DNA of 7,633 nucleotides from DATJJW01 sp035491935. Its GTDB lineage: Bacteria; Pseudomonadota; Alphaproteobacteria; ATCC43930; CGMCC-115725. How positions within the stretch are numbered: position 1 is the first letter of the stretch; the number at the start of each line of letters is the position of its first letter. The notes beneath the pieces were generated by a model, which made no database searches, was not told the DNA's origin, and was given only the letters and a program-made list of their open reading frames with translations. Where the stretch lies: contig DATJJW010000086.1 in NCBI GenBank assembly GCA_035491935.1, forward strand, positions 1 to 7,633, read 5' to 3'. Positions 7,281 to 7,633 of the stretch are shown piece by piece. A program made the position numbers and the translations under genes.

Positions 7281-7320
7281 TCGCCAGACGGTAAAGATCA
7301 TGTCGTTCCGCTCGTGATGA
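7281..7320 (-). repeat. Candidate dispersed extragenic repeat unit
   Basis: Read on the - strand, this stretch contains TCATCACGAGCGGAACGA followed by ATC and ACCGTCTGGCGA. It resembles a dispersed intergenic repeat seen in many alphaproteobacterial genomes (TCATTGCGAGCG.AGCGA...ATCCAGAC). Only one copy lies in this window, so the repeat nature comes from recalled resemblance and cannot be shown here. Confidence 0.35.
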
Positions 7321-7447
7321 TAAGAGCGGATACGTCGTCCTCGCACAGGGCATCGGCGGCGCCCCCATCCGGCGCCCGGGTGAGCCGTGAATGGGAGAGC
7401 GGCACTCGCTATCACGGCCGCTGACGGGGCTGGACAGAACCAATGAC

Positions 7448-7476
7448 AAAAAAGGCCGGAGCGTCGCCGCTCCGGC
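7448..7476 (-). terminator. Intrinsic terminator reading leftward
   Basis: GCCGGAGCG (7455-7463) and CGCTCCGGC (7468-7476) form a perfect 9-bp stem. On the - strand the loop is GCGA, a stable GNRA tetraloop, and the stem is followed after one base by six Ts (complement of 7448-7453). On the + strand there is no T-run after the stem. It therefore serves transcripts coming from the right, most likely the gene whose end is at 7575. Confidence 0.8.
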
Positions 7477-7489
7477 GGTCAGATTGCTG

Positions 7490-7524
7490 ACAAAGCCCGT
7501 CATTTTGGCGGGCTTTGTTTTTTT
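7490..7524 (+). terminator. Intrinsic terminator reading rightward
   Basis: ACAAAGCCCG (7490-7499) and CGGGCTTTGT (7509-7518) are perfectly complementary over 10 bp. A T-G wobble and one more C-G pair can extend the stem to 12 bp with a 5-base ATTTT loop. Seven Ts run from 7518 to 7524. It probably ends transcription of the haem A synthase gene, whose stop is about 230 bp upstream. Confidence 0.85.
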
Positions 7525-7574
7525 GAGTTTTGCCTTGTGGTTTGAAGAGGGGGTTTTGGGCGGCCGCCTTTCTC

Positions 7575-7633
7575 TCAGGCGACCACCGGCAAGCTTCTGT
7601 CCCATGCGAGGGCGATCTTCTTGATGTTCTGGG
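7575..7633 (-). CDS. 3' end of an unidentified gene entering from the right; possible transposase C-terminus
   Basis: On the - strand an open frame reads QNIKKIALAWDRSLPVVA and stops at TGA (7575-7577). The fragment is only 18 residues, so identification is weak. QN(I/L)KK near the C-terminus recalls the tail of IS1182/IS5-type transposases, where a Q/M-N-L/I-K motif follows the last catalytic segment. Another - strand frame in the same DNA carries MGQKLAGG, then a basic tail and TGFVSNL near 7480-7500, which could be the original tail after a one-base shift. The leftward terminator at 7448-7476 is placed as expected for a gene ending here. It could equally be an unrelated gene or a chance frame. 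Confidence 0.35.
   Translation of the reverse strand, partial: QNIKKIALAWDRSLPVVA

Larger units (their letters stand above)
7263..7574. other. Gene-poor region after the haem A synthase gene
   Basis: About 310 bp with no reading frame that I can defend on either strand. It contains a candidate dispersed repeat (7281-7320), a 7-bp inverted repeat TCCGCTC/GAGCGGA (7307-7313 and 7324-7330), and two intrinsic terminators of opposite polarity. Open frames crossing it on both strands have no recognisable protein content. Local A/T runs near 7448-7453 and 7518-7524 contrast with the GC-rich surroundings. Confidence 0.6.

Noticed and set aside
1..7633. CRISPR arrays, tRNA, rRNA or a defence or biosynthetic system
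   Set aside because: I saw no spaced direct repeats, no tRNA-like or rRNA-like segments, and no genes of such systems; the genes are conserved housekeeping functions.

Overview
This is ordinary housekeeping chromosome from a GC-rich Gram-negative bacterium, most likely an alphaproteobacterium. The gene order lptD-surA-pdxA-rsmA, with yicC-gmk pointing back at it, is typical of that class. A COX15-type (type 2) haem A synthase also fits. I cannot fix the order or family from this sequence; Rhodospirillales/Acetobacterales is only a guess from the style of the proteins. I did not find a new biological system here. The least ordinary parts are a divergent haem A synthase and the last ~370 bases.

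Left block, + strand (1-4333): the 3' end of lptD, then surA, pdxA and rsmA, packed head to tail. pdxA starts 10 bp after the surA stop, and rsmA overlaps pdxA by 4 bp (ATGA). This looks like one operon joining outer-membrane biogenesis (the LPS export barrel LptD and SurA, the periplasmic chaperone that helps barrels fold), pyridoxal phosphate synthesis (PdxA) and 16S rRNA dimethylation (RsmA).

Middle block, - strand (4346-5883): yicC followed by gmk, 11 bp apart, transcribed towards rsmA and ending only 12 bp from it. The gmk Shine-Dalgarno overlaps the yicC stop codon, so the two are probably translationally coupled. YicC is an endoribonuclease-family protein and Gmk is guanylate kinase.

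Right block (5884-7633): a 269-bp divergent intergenic region, then a + strand COX15/CtaA-like haem A synthase (6153-7262). This membrane protein keeps all four haem-ligand histidines but has diverged in several normally conserved signatures. The last ~370 bp hold no complete gene. They contain a possible dispersed extragenic repeat, two adjacent intrinsic terminators facing opposite ways, and on the - strand the last codons of a gene that enters from the right, possibly an insertion-sequence transposase.
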